From: Purshia tridentata
Taxonomy: Eukaryota > Streptophyta > Magnoliopsida > Rosales > Rosaceae
NCBI GenBank assembly: GCA_003254885.1
Contig: QANT01008695.1
Coordinates: 1-59,359 of the forward strand
DNA: 59,359 bases
Direction of reading: 5' to 3'
The notes under the pieces are model-generated. The model was not told the origin of the DNA. It ran no database searches and worked only from the letters and a program-made list of their open reading frames with translations. A program made the translations under genes and the position numbers. This document shows, piece after piece, positions 1 through 10,915 of the stretch (its first letter is position 1; the number at the start of each line of letters is the position of its first letter).

Positions 1-479
1 AAAAAAAAAAAAAACAGACAGTGGAATATCTAAAAGACATTCCTCGTCCAAACGTTGTCCCCTAAGGTCTTAGGAATTAAAATCACCATTTGATCGCCCA
101 AATCTACCTTAGGGGACGACATTTGTTTGTCTCTCAATGGTTTGTCACCCAAAGCTACCGTAGGGGACGAAATTATGGTTTGTGGCCCAAAGGCACCTTA
201 GAAGATGAACTTGTTCGTCGCTTAAACTTGTTTGTGTTACGTATACAACAGTGAGGAGATCATCCATCTATATATGAAAGTTAACTTGAAAAGAATAAAT
301 TTTAAATTGTTAGGAATGATCAAATTCATCATATCGTATTAATTGAGCTATACTCACTAAGATGGAAGCCATCACGTTGTTCTTAGTCTCTTTCGGTAGT
401 TTTTTCAAACTGTTGGCAATCAAGGGGCACTCGGCACAAAAAATTTCTCTAACCTCGTGCGAGAACAAATTGTCGACGT

Positions 480-2745
480 GGGGGTTGGCCGGTCGTCAAT
501 GGAAGGGATCACACACCACATGAATCTGCTTCATCGTGGTGTGCGTGATCTGAGAGGACTTCAACCCTCTACATAGTCTCCTCGTCATTTGGTACCTACA
601 AAAGCAAATAAAACATATTAATTTCACAGTAATCTTAGAACATCTAAATATAATCGAATCTAAACACAATCGATGATTTGACCAGAAGCCACAGTGGATG
701 GCGTAGATCCGGAAGCTAAGGTGGATGGCGTAGCTTCAGAAGCCGAGGTGGATGGCCCAAGAGCTATGTCATGACCGTAATGGTGAGACCGACAGGCCCG
801 ATGTCTCACAAAAGCTGAGGAACTACTCTAGGAGGCATGTACTACAAAAGCCTAATTCGAAGCCCAAGTGGCTTGGACTGCAGCATCACGAGTGGCTAAG
901 GCAAAGTGAGCGGTGCTCCTAGATGCACCCCTCCTCCTACTGTAAATCAACCGCTGGTCCTTATGCATGTTTCCGTATTATACGACAATTAGACAACGAT
1001 GATTCACCTTTCTTCGTCTCCTTATGCCTCATATAAAGTTTGTTAGTATTAATTTTGCACAAGTAGTTCTATATATGGACTGCGGGATCACAAGCGGCTA
1101 AGGCATCGTGAGCAGTGCTCTTAGATGCACCCCTCCTCTTGCTGTAAATCAACTGTTGGTCCATAATGTATGTTTCTGTATTCAACAATACTACACTTAC
1201 TACATTTTTATACCATAATTTTATATCATCTTACGTGGTAATTTACATGGTATTAATATATTAGACACTAAAAAAATAAAAATAAAAACCCTAAAAATAA
1301 GGAAATACCCTGTCAGTACAATAATGACATATAAAATGGTATAAAAACATGGTAAGAATAGCATTATTGTTTCCGTATTATACGACAATTAGACAACGAT
1401 GATTCACCCTTCTCCGTCTCCTTATGCCTCATATAAAGTTTGTTACTATTAACTTCGCACAAATAGTTCTATATGTATGCTATATATACACATATAACAT
1501 ATATATATGTATTCTACCTCAATTAAATACATTTAATAAGTAAAATAAATATTAAAATACAACTAATTTTTACAACAAAACTAAATTTAACATACAAACT
1601 AAATTATAATATTAAACTAAACTTAATAATTGAGATAAACTTTACAATTAATCTAAATTTTGGAATTTAAACAAATTTAACAATTATGAAACATTGAAGA
1701 ATTTACCTCAAAACTCAGCAATTTCTCAAATCAAATTTTTCTGGTACTCGAGAATTTTCCTAAAAAAATATATATATATATATATTTATATATCAACTTT
1801 GGCTTGCTGCTAAGAGGGGATCAGGAGGAGTGAGTTGTTGCAATTTGGCGGTTTCAGAGGTTGAGGGATTTTGGGGGTTGACACAAAATGTATTAATAAA
1901 TGTGTATTAACGCAAAGTAGAAAAAAATTAATATTAATGTTCCATAATTATATCTAAATATATATCTGTACAAATAATAAGTAATGAGTTTAGTGGACAA
2001 TCTATCCTAAGGCGGCAACCATGGGGGGTCAGCTAGCTGTAGGTGTCCAGGATCGCACACCTGACGAATCTTCTCCTTCATGGTGCACATGGTCCGAGCC
2101 GACTTCAACACTCTACATACCCCCTTGTCGTTTTGGTACCTTCGTAAGCAAATATAACATACTAATGTTTCACTGTAATCTTAGAGTATCTAAATACAAT
2201 TGAATCTGAACACAATCGGTATTAACATATTTCTTATTTTGCTGATCAACAAACCCTTCGTGACACATAAGCAGATCCAATGCTCGAGTCGGGCTGGACT
2301 ATAGGAGTGGGCTCGGCGAGAGCAACCTGGACTGCAAGGCTCCTATATATATATATACCCCAATTAAATACATTTAATAAGTAAAATAAATGTCAAAATA
2401 TAACTAATGTTTACAACTAAACTGAATTGAACATACAAAGTAAATTTAATAATAAAACTAAATGTTCTAATTAAACTAATTGAAAAATTAAACAAAATAT
2501 CTGAATTTGGTAATTAATCTAACTAATGTTTACAACTAAACTGAATTGAACATACATACTAAATTTAACAATAAAACTAAATGTACTAATTAAACAAAAT
2601 ATCTGAATTTGGTAATTAATCTAAATTTTAAAATTAATCTAAAATTTTAAAAAATTTAACAATTGTGAAACATTAAACAATTTACCTCAAAACCTTGCAA
2701 TTTCACAAATCAAATTTTCTCAATGCTTGAGAATATTCTTGCAAA
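480..2745. repeat. Diverged direct duplication inside the CACTA region
   Basis: Two blocks match in order. 480-600 (ending in the GGTACCT motif) pairs with about 2020-2145. 1517-1594 (AATTAAATACATTTAATAAG core) pairs with 2357-2436. 1677-1760 (CAATTTCTCAAATCAAATTT-like) pairs with 2655-2742. Smaller duplicates are nested within it: 880-963 with 1082-1163, 970-1075 with 1370-1476, and 2378-2480 with 2521-2620. This fits a second partial copy of the element's interior. No coding frame survives. Confidence 0.65.
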
Positions 2746-2806
2746 GCAATCAAGAAATTTAAAAACCCACAAAAATAGAAAATTACAGAAAAACGGAAAT
2801 TGGGAT

Positions 2807-3030
2807 TTCGGGGAAGGGAGGCGGAAGGGGTTTGGGGGAGGGGTGGGCCAAGCTAGAGGCTGGGGCAAGAGAGGCAGAGAGAAGAGAGACAAAGGGAGTG
2901 GGTTGGGAGGTGGGACGCTAGGGGGAGGGGAAGGGGGTGGGCATGGAAGGCTAGGCTCAGGAGGGAGAAGCAAAGAGATGAGAGAAAAGGAAAATAAAAA
3001 AAGGGAAGAAGGGGAAAGGGGAAAGACGGA
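2807..3030 (+). repeat. Purine-rich low-complexity tract
   Basis: About 220 bases are almost all G and A on the plus strand, with many runs of three to five G. Both strands give open frames across it, but these encode only Gly/Arg/Lys or Pro/Ser/Leu low-complexity peptides and are not credible genes. Confidence 0.8.
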
Positions 3031-3139
3031 TTAAATTATTTGGAGAGCTTTAGGTGACGAAATGGTTTTGTCGCCAAAACGGTCTTGTGCGACAAGCTAT
3101 GGATTTCGTCGCCTAAAGTAGTCCAGATAATTTAATCCC
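3028..3139. repeat. Hairpin-forming inverted repeat with CACTA subterminal motif
   Basis: The arm CTTTAGGTGACGAAAT at 3048-3063 is matched in inverse by ATTTCGTCGCCTAAAG at 3103-3118. The flanks GGATTAAATTATTTGGA and TCCAGATAATTTAATCC extend the palindrome to about 110 bp. The GACGAA motif is the same as in the terminal subrepeats. Confidence 0.75.
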
Positions 3140-3202
3140 TTTTTATTATGTCAATTTATTTGATTATCATTACCTAATTTCAACAATCATAATTATTTAT
3201 TT

Positions 3203-3600
3203 TCTATGTTCGCCCTCAAAGATCATCCATGTAAAACCTTAGTCAAATCAAAAGCCGTTGGATTATCATTAGAAAAACCATGTTTGTTTATACATTCAAC
3301 CTCTGATACCTAAATTTTAAAGAACAATTTTTGGGTCACCCCACTTTTCGAAATTACAATTTCAGCAATATTGGCGCATAATCGAAACCGTTCACATTTA
3401 TTCTATGTTCGCCCTCAAAGATCATCCATGTAAAAACTTAGTCAAATCAAAAGCCGTTGGATTATCATTAGAAAAACCATGTTTGTTTATATATTCAACC
3501 TCTGATAGCTAAATTTTAAAGAACAATTTTTGGGTCACCCCACTTTTCGAAATTACAATTTCGGCAATATTGGCGCATAATCGAAACCGTTCACATTTTA
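3203..3600. repeat. 199-bp direct tandem duplication
   Basis: Unit 3203-3401 is repeated almost without change at 3402-3600; both begin TCTATGTTCGCCCTCAAAGA. The few differences suggest a recent event compared with the neighbouring repeats. Confidence 0.9.
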
Positions 3601-3915
3601 GATCACCTATTATAGATCATCTATGCAAAAAATCAACTCAATTGGAAATCATTTGGTTATAGAATTGTTATCAATTAAATAGAAAAAATCAACGGTTTGG
3701 TCAAAAAATCACTCTTTAATTCGGAACCATTCATTTTTTCTCTTTAATTGACAACAATTATATAACCAAATGATTTCTGACTGAGTTGATTTTTTGCATA
3801 GATGATTTATAATAGGTGATCTAAAATATGAACGATTTCGATTATACGCCAACATTGCCGAAATTGTAATTTTAAGGGGTGGGGGTGACCTTGGGGTGAC
3901 CCAAATATTTTTCAA
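3523..3915. repeat. Long imperfect inverted repeat (fold-back)
   Basis: The left arm (about 3523-3690) contains TTTTAGATCACCTATTATAG and GCAAAAAATCAACTCA. The right arm (about 3735-3915) contains their reverse complements, TGAGTTGATTTTTTGC and ATAATAGGTGATCTAAAA. The arms are about 170 bp with a short spacer near 3700-3730. Transcription through it would give a long hairpin RNA. Confidence 0.8.
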
Positions 3916-3939
3916 TTTTAAATCTCCAATTAAACTAAC

Positions 3940-5340
3940 TTTTTGCATAGATGATCTTTGAGTGAGGAACTAAAAAATGAACGGTTCGGATCGTTGGAAA
4001 CACGATTGAGATGTGAGCTTATACATGTTAATTAATACACTTTAAGAGTATAATTCTATTAACTTTTTCATTGAAACCTTGTTGTTTCAATAATTGTGAA
4101 GACCACAACGTGATTTCAATGATCAAAGTCGTTTAATTTTATGTTCATACTCAAATATCATCTTCAAGAAAAAAATTGGCCAAATCAGAATTAATCTAAA
4201 CGTTGGATTTAATTAGAAAAATCATAATCATTTATACGTTCGACCTCTCGTACTTAACTTCTATATCTCCGATTTAGCTAAGTTTATCTTTGAGTGAGGA
4301 ATTAAAAAATGAACGGTTCGAATTATTAGAAACACGATCGAGATGTGAGATTCTACATATAAATAAACTTGAAGAGTATAATTCTATTAACATTTTTCGT
4401 TGAAACCATGTCGTTTCAGTAATTGTGAAGATTAAAACGTGATTTTAACAGTCGGAGCCATTCAGTTTCTATATTCATATTCAAAGATCATCCTCGCAAA
4501 AAAATCGGCCAAATTAGAATTCATCTAGCGGTTCGATTAATATTATAAAAAACATGATCGTTCATACATTCGACCTTCGATACTTAACTTCTGCATCTCC
4601 AATTGAGATAATTTTTTGTAGGGATGATCTTTGAATAGGAAACTAAAAAATGAATAGTTCGGATCGTTGGAAACATGACGAGTTGTGAGCTTCTACATAT
4701 AAATACAATTGAAGACTATAATTTTATTAACTTTTTTTGTTTTAACCTTATCGTTTCAATAATTGTGAAGACCACAATGTGATTTCAATGATTAGATCTA
4801 TTTCACACTTAAAGATCATTCTTGCAAAAAATCAGCTAAATCAGAATTGATCTAGCCGTTTGATTGTCATTTGAAAAACCATAATCATTCATACGTTTGA
4901 CCGATAGTACCTCACTTTTACATCTCTGATTGAGCCAATTTTGCAAAGAAAATCTTTGAGTGGAGAACTAAAAAATGAATGGTTCAGATTATTGGAAACA
5001 CAATCGAGATGTGAACTTCTACATATAAATACACTTGAAGAGTATAATTCTATTAACTTTTTAGTTGAAATCTTGTCGTTTCAATAAGTGTGAAGACCAT
5101 GACGTGATTTAAAGATCGGAGCCGTTATTTTCCATTTTCATACTCAAAGATCATCCTTGTAAAAAATCGGCCAAATATAATTCATCTAGCCATTTGATTA
5201 TCATTAGAAAAACCACGATCGTTCATATGTTTGACCACCGTTACCTAACTTCTACATCTCCGATTGAGTTAAGTTTTTGCAAGAATAATCTTTGATTGGA
5301 GAACTGAAAAATGAACGGTTCAGATAGTTGAAAACACGAT
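3940..5340. repeat. Diverged tandem array, period about 335 bp
   Basis: The landmark ATGAACGGTTCGGATCGTTGG, or a close variant, starts at 3977, 4309, 4650, 4975 and 5311, giving spacings of 332, 341, 325 and 336. Each unit also repeats a GTTTCAATAATTGTGAAGAC block and a GATCATCCTTGCAAAAAATC-like block in the same order. Units are well diverged, so the array is old. It lies inside the CACTA element. Confidence 0.85.
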
Positions 5341-5389
5341 ATGATTATACATAAATATAAATGCACAAAAATTGGCACTGAGACAATTG

Positions 5390-5804
5390 GGAGACGATTC
5401 GTCTCCCAACGTCCATATAAATGCAAAAAAATATGTCACTGGGATTGGGAGATGAATCTACACATTCATCTCCCAAATTTCCCTTAAGGGATGAAATCCA
5501 TAATTTCATGCCGAAGGGGACTTTGGGAGACAAATGTGTAGATTCGTCACCAAAAGCATGGCGCCAAGCCAATTTTTTCGCTTAACTCTGAGAGACGAAC
5601 TCATTTCGTCTCTCAAACGTACTTTGGGAGAGGAATTCCATAATTGTCACTTAATGCCTCTTTTGGGAGACGAATGTGTGCCTTGCTCAAACCTTGATGG
5701 GCTTAGGCGACGAATTTGAAAGTTCGTGACCTAAGGGTATTTTGAAAACGAAATTGAGTTCATCTCCCAACCTTTCGTCTCCTAACCTAAGTTTTCCTGT
5801 AGTG
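5390..5804 (-). repeat. CACTA terminus with subterminal repeat cluster
   Basis: The terminal 14 bases (5791-5804, minus strand CACTACAGGAAAAC) are followed inward by at least eight short repeats around the core GAGACGAA or its complement, for example near 5396, 5450, 5466, 5525, 5546, 5593, 5611, 5668 and 5774. In known CACTA elements such subterminal arrays bind the TnpA-type protein. The bases after the terminus (AAT at 5805-5807) would be the start of the 3-bp target duplication. Confidence 0.75.
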
Positions 5805-7243
5805 AATAGCAAGAAGTATATAAAAAAATTCTTTCTATATATGTTCGAACCAAAATTGATCATATTTCTCTGGTTTCCATGAGGTAAATACCGCTCCAAG
5901 ATAAACCCCTGTTATTTTTGTTTGGTACATATGAACTCATGTTTCTTCACTACCCACTTTCCCCACAAAACTATAGTCATCAATACTCTATTAATTCTCA
6001 TTTTTTACACATCTTTCCCAAAATAAGATTCTCTAGCTGGACTCATACATTAGAATGAATTAAGGCAAAAGGCTTGGAACTTTTATTAGGAGTAGAGGAA
6101 GAACAGACATTACGATGACTCTTAACATAAACACAAGTTTCACATTGAAAGTCTGATTCATTGCAATTTGTAAATAGTGAAGGTTGTAAACGCTTCAGAC
6201 ATTAAATTTTTTCAATCAATCAAATGATTTAGCTTTGGTACTGCGGTTTACTTGTTTTTAGCCATATATCTCTTGAGAGAAAACTATATGAGTGCATGAA
6301 ATATCAGATTGTTGCAAACTCTGAATGTAATTGAGGATCTGAATTTTTCTCTTTAGTTTAAGAAAGATTCACCTGGTGACATAATGACATTAATCAATGA
6401 ATGAATTAATTAAAATTCATATATATATACAACATGAATGAAATGTTTGGGTAATCTATACAGGCAATTGGTCATCAACTCAATGCTGGAGAAAAAATAG
6501 ATGAGGATAAAAATAAAAAAATACTTTCTGTTCAACTGCTTTGTGTATATGAATTTGGGTACCAACATGGTAAATAGATGAGGATAAAAATAAACAAATA
6601 CTTTCTGTTCAATTGCTTTGTGTATATGAATTTGGGTACCAACATGGTCTCGGACAACTCGTCTCCATTAACCCAAATGGAGCATAATTAACTTGAGCTA
6701 AATATTTAAATATTATTTTTGATTAACTAAAATGAGTACAGAAGAGAACAATATATCTAGTGAGAAGTGAGTGCAGAGAAAACATTCTTTGTTACTTGCT
6801 GATTCATATGATTTGAAAGGTAGTGTTCCTCGTGTATGATGTAAACAAACAAGCAAATTTTATTCCTCTGAATCATACAACTATGTATACTAGTACATTG
6901 CACTCACTTGGGAATAAAAAACACATCATTACATAATGATTACATAATCCAACGCTAATCATCTCCTAAATTGCAGATTCACTCAATCCTTTCCAACTGC
7001 TGTTGGTATACCAAATTTGTGAGGTTCTGAAGTTGCTTAGAAAGACATGAGTTTGAGGACACTTCTATAGTTCTATTACAGTGATAGCCATTGAAGACAC
7101 ATCAAAGTACCAGATACCTAAATTAGGGAAAGCTGTAAGCACCTTGAGAACTCCCATTTCTCTAAGTCTTCAGGTGTTAGTCCCTCCAGCACCATCACCT
7201 ATTTGAGCAGACAAATTAAACAACAAACGAAAAAAGAAATGTT
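5805..7243. other. Intergenic stretch, no gene recognised
   Basis: AT-rich DNA between the CACTA terminus and the Copia LTR. It contains one 77-bp tandem duplication (6498-6651). No open frame or splice pattern matching a family I know was found on either strand. Confidence 0.6.
6498..6651. repeat. 77-bp tandem duplication
   Basis: The block TAGATGAGGATAAAAATAAA through GGGTACCAACATGG occurs at 6498-6574 and again at 6575-6651 with only a few substitutions. Confidence 0.85.
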
Positions 7244-7417
7244 TGTTGTAAATATCTTTATTAGTGTGGCTATTCTTGTAATTAGTTGTAGGTATACTTG
7301 TAATTTATTAAAGTGAGTAAACCCTACCTCTGTATAAGTATATATATTCGTGAATGAATAAGAGAACCTGATGATTCTCTCTGCCTCCACAAACCCTAGT
7401 CATATATTTTTACAACA
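7244..7417 (+). repeat. 5' LTR of the Copia element
   Basis: It begins TGTTGTA and ends TACAACA, a perfect 7-bp inverted pair of the TG...CA type. At 174 bp it is short. Directly after it comes CGTTATCAGCACGAAAAGC, which sits where the primer-binding site should be. No matching 5-bp target duplication can be tested because the other LTR is missing. Confidence 0.75.
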
Positions 7418-7689
7418 CGTTATCAGCACGAAAAGCTCTGGGATTGTGGATCACCAAACAAAAGAGGATTATCATTCAATCTGTTCTTCAACCAAGTAGG
7501 TTTTCTAGAACAATTTTTTGTATTCATGCGTGTTAAACTTTGATAGCATGTAAAAATCTCCATAAGGCATGAACCCTAAATCTATATGATTGATTTAATT
7601 GAGATTATATATTTTTGTTCATGTTTTTTGAATTGAATGATTAAAAACTAAGAGGGAAAATTGATTTTCTGGTGATCGGAAATCACCCC

Positions 7690-8340
7690 GGTGACTAGCA
7701 GTCGCCGGCCACCACCACGGGCGGCCAGCAACCGCTGGCTGTCCCTGTAGCAGTCAACCAGTGCAGGCCCAAGTCACTGCACCTCAGGCCCGCAGCCCAG
7801 GTTCGACGCCAAGGCCAGGCCCGCAAGCCAGAGAGGAGGCACTGGCTGCCCTTGTAGCCCAGGCCCGCAGCCATCAGACTGCGTGGGCCCTGGCCCATGC
7901 CAAGACTAAGGCTAGGCCTGCAGCCCAGCCAGGCTCATAGCCTAGCAGGCCTCGTGGGCCCAATAGGGCCGCCACCAAAAGAGCCCAGCACAGGCCAGGC
8001 CCGCAGCCAGGCCCAGGCTGCAGCCCAGCCAACCCCGCCGGCCCAGGTCGGAAGCCCAGGCCCAAATCCCCTGCACCAACCCAGCAGGTGGCATGGGCCC
8101 AATAAAGCTATGCAGCCCAGCAGCCCAAGTGGGCTCAAGCTCACACCTAGGCCCGTGGACAAAGCCAGAAGCTCAGGCCCAATTGCAAGCAGCCGGCTTG
8201 GGCCAGGAGCTTAGACCCAAGTTATGTGGCGAGCCGAGCAGCACGTCCACGTCAGCCTGCCATGTCAGCACTGCACCACGTTAGCGCCCAGCTGTGCGCC
8301 ACATCAGTGCCATACTCCACGTCAGCGTCCAGCAGCGCAC
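7690..8340 (+). other. GC-rich repetitive leader of the Copia element
   Basis: Between the LTR and gag is about 650 bp built from reiterated GGCCCAGGCCCGCAGCCCAG-like blocks, far richer in G and C than anything else in the window. Frames through it encode only Pro/Gly/Ala/Gln low complexity, so I do not call it coding. Confidence 0.6.
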
Positions 8341-8397
8341 CAACATGGCAGCTTCCCCTTTCTTCTGAAACTCTGAAAAAAGGAAAGATTAAATTGT

Positions 8398-8467
8398 GCA
8401 CCTCCGGGATTCGAACCTTGGACAGATTGCGCATAATCAAGTGCCTCAACCACTGCACTGCTATTGC
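8398..8467 (-). other. tRNA-like sequence inside the Copia leader
   Basis: On the minus strand the segment has a D-arm-like box A (GCAGTGGTTGAGGC) and a consensus box B (GGTTCGAATCC) at normal spacing and total length. The 5' and 3' ends do not pair as an acceptor stem and the T stem is imperfect. It therefore looks like a tRNA-derived relic or SINE head, not a working tRNA. Confidence 0.45.
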
Positions 8468-8854
8468 TTTGGTGATACTATTCACATTGCCTAATATTTA
8501 TATACTGAATGGCAAAATCATTTATATGACCAATCTTGTGATATTTTCAATTCTATTTGAATTATATAAATATTTTACTTGTTTAAATTTCCACATTAGA
8601 ATATATAAGTAGAAATTGCAGGTAATTAACGAACTAGTAGTTCATACATAAATATCGAACCCGTAGTTTCGATAATGCCATATAAGGAACTTGAAGTTTC
8701 CTTCCTAAATTCACCATACATGATAAAACCAGTAGATTTTACATGTCTAATCTGAATTCATTTTACCATGTTATAGAACTTGAAGTTCTTATTAGTTGCT
8801 TATGGATGTTATTGCCCAAAGCACTAAATATTATTATTTGTTCCTTTCTTGAGA

Positions 8855-9786
8855 ATGTCAAATCTCAACAAGCTTGATTTTGTCGCTTTGGAAGTTTTCG
8901 GAAGAAACTATTTAAAGTGGACTTAAGATGTAAAGCTTCATTTGAGTACCTCGCTGAAGAGGATCCACGAGCTCTTTGGGTCGCTCTGGAAGAGCGGTAT
9001 AACCACCTAAGGACCATTTTCATGCCCGAAGCAAGACATGAGTGGCAGACCGTCCGTTTCCAGGATTTCAAATCCGTAAATGAGTATAATTCGGAGATTT
9101 GTCGAATTTGGTCACTCCTCAAATTTCATGGGGAGGAGCTCACCAAAGCTGACCTATTGGAGAAGATTTTTTTTATCTTCCCTACCTCCTGTTTGGTCCA
9201 GAAGCAATAATACAGGGAGAGGCATTTTACCAACTTCTCAAAATTGATCACTACTTTGTTGCTCGCCGAAAAGAACAACAACTGATTATTAAACAATGAT
9301 CAAGCTTGACCAGCCGGTACCAAAGCAACACCATTGCCTGAAGCAAACGATGTTGCTCATTGCGATTCAACCCGCGAAACGGGAAACCGGGGTCATAAAA
9401 AAGGCTCAATATCTGATCGCCCGAGAAATGGAAGGAAAGGTTCTCAGAAGAACACTTCATATGATCAAGGTCAACGTGGCCAAGGCTTAAGTAGCCAAGG
9501 CCCACATAACCCCAGTTCCTATGGCCAGAGTCCACGTGATGGGAATCACGGTTACTCGACCTTAAGAACTCAAAATGAGAGGAACACTAGTCAGGCCTGT
9601 TGCCCCCAGAATCATAATCAAATAGATCTATGTCATCATTGTGGAGGAACTGATCATTGGTCTCGCACCTGTCGTGCATTAGCGCAAGCTATAGAGGAGT
9701 ATTACGCCAGTCGCGGACCTCGTGAAACCAACTTCGTCGAAGGATCATTTTCTATGAATGCCACACTAGAGATCACTGATTTCTAG
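8855..9786 (+). pseudogene. Copia gag remains (nucleocapsid with zinc knuckle)
   Basis: The start ATG at 8855 gives MSNLNKLDFVAL, the usual beginning of gag in this plant Copia group, but the frame stops after YLKWT. Reading resumes in another frame with residues typical of the gag middle (RFQDFKSVNEYN near 9060), having lost the segment between. A stop follows at about 9208 and the frame shifts again. The last part (9334-9786) is glycine/serine/asparagine-rich and contains the zinc knuckle C-x2-C-x4-H-x4-C (CHHCGGTDHWSRTC near 9630-9672). At least two frame changes and one deletion make it non-functional. Confidence 0.85.
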
Positions 9787-10020
9787 ACTGCTTCTAGACA
9801 CTTCGAGGACTAAAAAAACTCGAAAACATGGTTATGATCGGCGCTTGTGCCATATTTATTTTATTCTCTGAATAATGATTCATATTCGAATTATTTTGGT
9901 GATTTATGTTTTGGATTGTTAGTTTTTGGAAATTTGGTTATGTTCAAATGTTAATTCAATGAAGTTATTTATTTTCATACATTGAATTAAGTTTATGAGG
10001 CATGTTTTGTGGGGAAGTTT

Positions 10021-10884
10021 GTTGTCTGGCTGACAGTGCTACTACGCACACTATACTCCGGAAACGGAAGTATTTTTCAAACTTATTGCCTACTCATACC
10101 TCTGTGACAACCATATCAGGCTAATCCAACCTGGTAGAGGGCCATGGCAAAGTCCATTTTATGTTGTCCAATGGTACTGAATTTACCATTAATGAGGCCT
10201 TATATTCTTCATGTTCCAGAAGAACATTGTTGAGTTTTAAGGAGATTCGAACCAACAGTCAACCATGTTCCAGAAGAACGTTGTTGGGTTTTAAGGAGAT
10301 TCGAACCAACGGTCATCACGTTGAAACCACCGAGGAAAATAGAGTGGAATATCTTTGCATAATTTTCAACTTGTACAGCCAGAAGCGTACATTGGGTAAT
10401 TGAAATGTCTCTCGAGTGGTCTCTATATGACGACCATTAGATTGATTGAGACAAACCATATAATTAGCCAGGCGCTAACCAATTTGAGCAGTTTCTTGCT
10501 ATGGCATGACCGGTCAGAACACCCAGGTCAAAGTATGATGCGCCGTATCCTCAAATTATCACACGGGCATCCCCTTACAATTTTGTGTTTAGTGACACAC
10601 TATGCCAAGCCTACTCGTTGGGAAAGTTGAATACTAGACCATCATATGCAAAGACTAGTAAAGATTTCACCATTTTTTTTGCATGGGGCTATTCAATCTT
10701 GCCTGCAGCTAGGTTGGTCCAGTTGAGGCCCACTACTATCCAACCTTACTATGCGTTACAGTTGTCAATTGGGTACGAACCTGATGTTTCGTACTTACGC
10801 ATATTTGGGTGTGCAATTTATGTGCCAATTATGCCGCCACAAAGTACAAAATTGGGCCCTCAACGAATGATCGATCGGTTATGA
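10021..10884 (+). pseudogene. Copia protease and integrase remains
   Basis: The aspartic protease motif ADSATTHTIL is readable near 10030-10060, followed by the block leading to MLSNGTEFTINEALYS (10161 onward). A small direct repeat (GTTCCAGAAGAACRTTGTTG, about 10213 and 10265) has duplicated a few codons. The pre-integrase region (HPGQSMMRRIL near 10520) follows, and then the frame jumps to the far end of integrase (SYLRIFGCAIYVP near 10785). The catalytic D,D,E core is missing, so a deletion of several hundred bases is inferred. Confidence 0.8.
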
Positions 10885-10915
10885 ATCCCCATTCATTCTA
10901 CACTTTTTAGAAGCC

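Larger units (their letters stand above)
1..5804. mobile_element. CACTA (En/Spm-like) transposon DNA, non-autonomous, left end not in window
   Basis: The right boundary reads as the reverse complement of CACTACAGGAAAAC, ending at 5804, which is the classic CACTA terminus. Just inside it (about 5390-5790) are many copies, in both orientations, of a subterminal motif of the type GGGAGACGAA / TTCGTCTCCC. Related motifs (GGGGACGA, CGTCGCC) lie at 40-230 and 3048-3118, so the stretch may be one element or two nested or merged ones. I found no open transposase (TnpA/TnpD) frame. The stretch 410-600 and its diverged copy at 2010-2140 could be transposase remains on the minus strand, but that is a guess. 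The left terminus and the target-site duplication cannot be checked because the window starts inside the element. Confidence 0.7.

Noticed and set aside
2710..3034. Overlapping open frames on both strands (about 87 and 103 aa)
   Set aside because: They translate the purine-rich tract into Gly/Arg or Pro/Ser low complexity and lie inside transposon DNA.
3940..5340. CRISPR-like regular repeats
   Set aside because: The units are about 335 bp and diverged, with no short conserved repeat/spacer pattern, in plant nuclear DNA.
6950..7200. A possible leucine-rich-repeat (resistance-gene) relic on the minus strand
   Set aside because: Translation gives scattered hydrophobic residues with several stops and no regular LRR pattern.
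8398..8467. A functional tRNA gene on the minus strand
   Set aside because: No acceptor-stem pairing and a mismatched T stem, so only a tRNA-like relic is claimed.
7695..8612. Several GC-rich frames on both strands, up to 128 aa
   Set aside because: Products of the repetitive Copia leader; Pro/Gly/Ala-rich, with no domain and overlapping each other.
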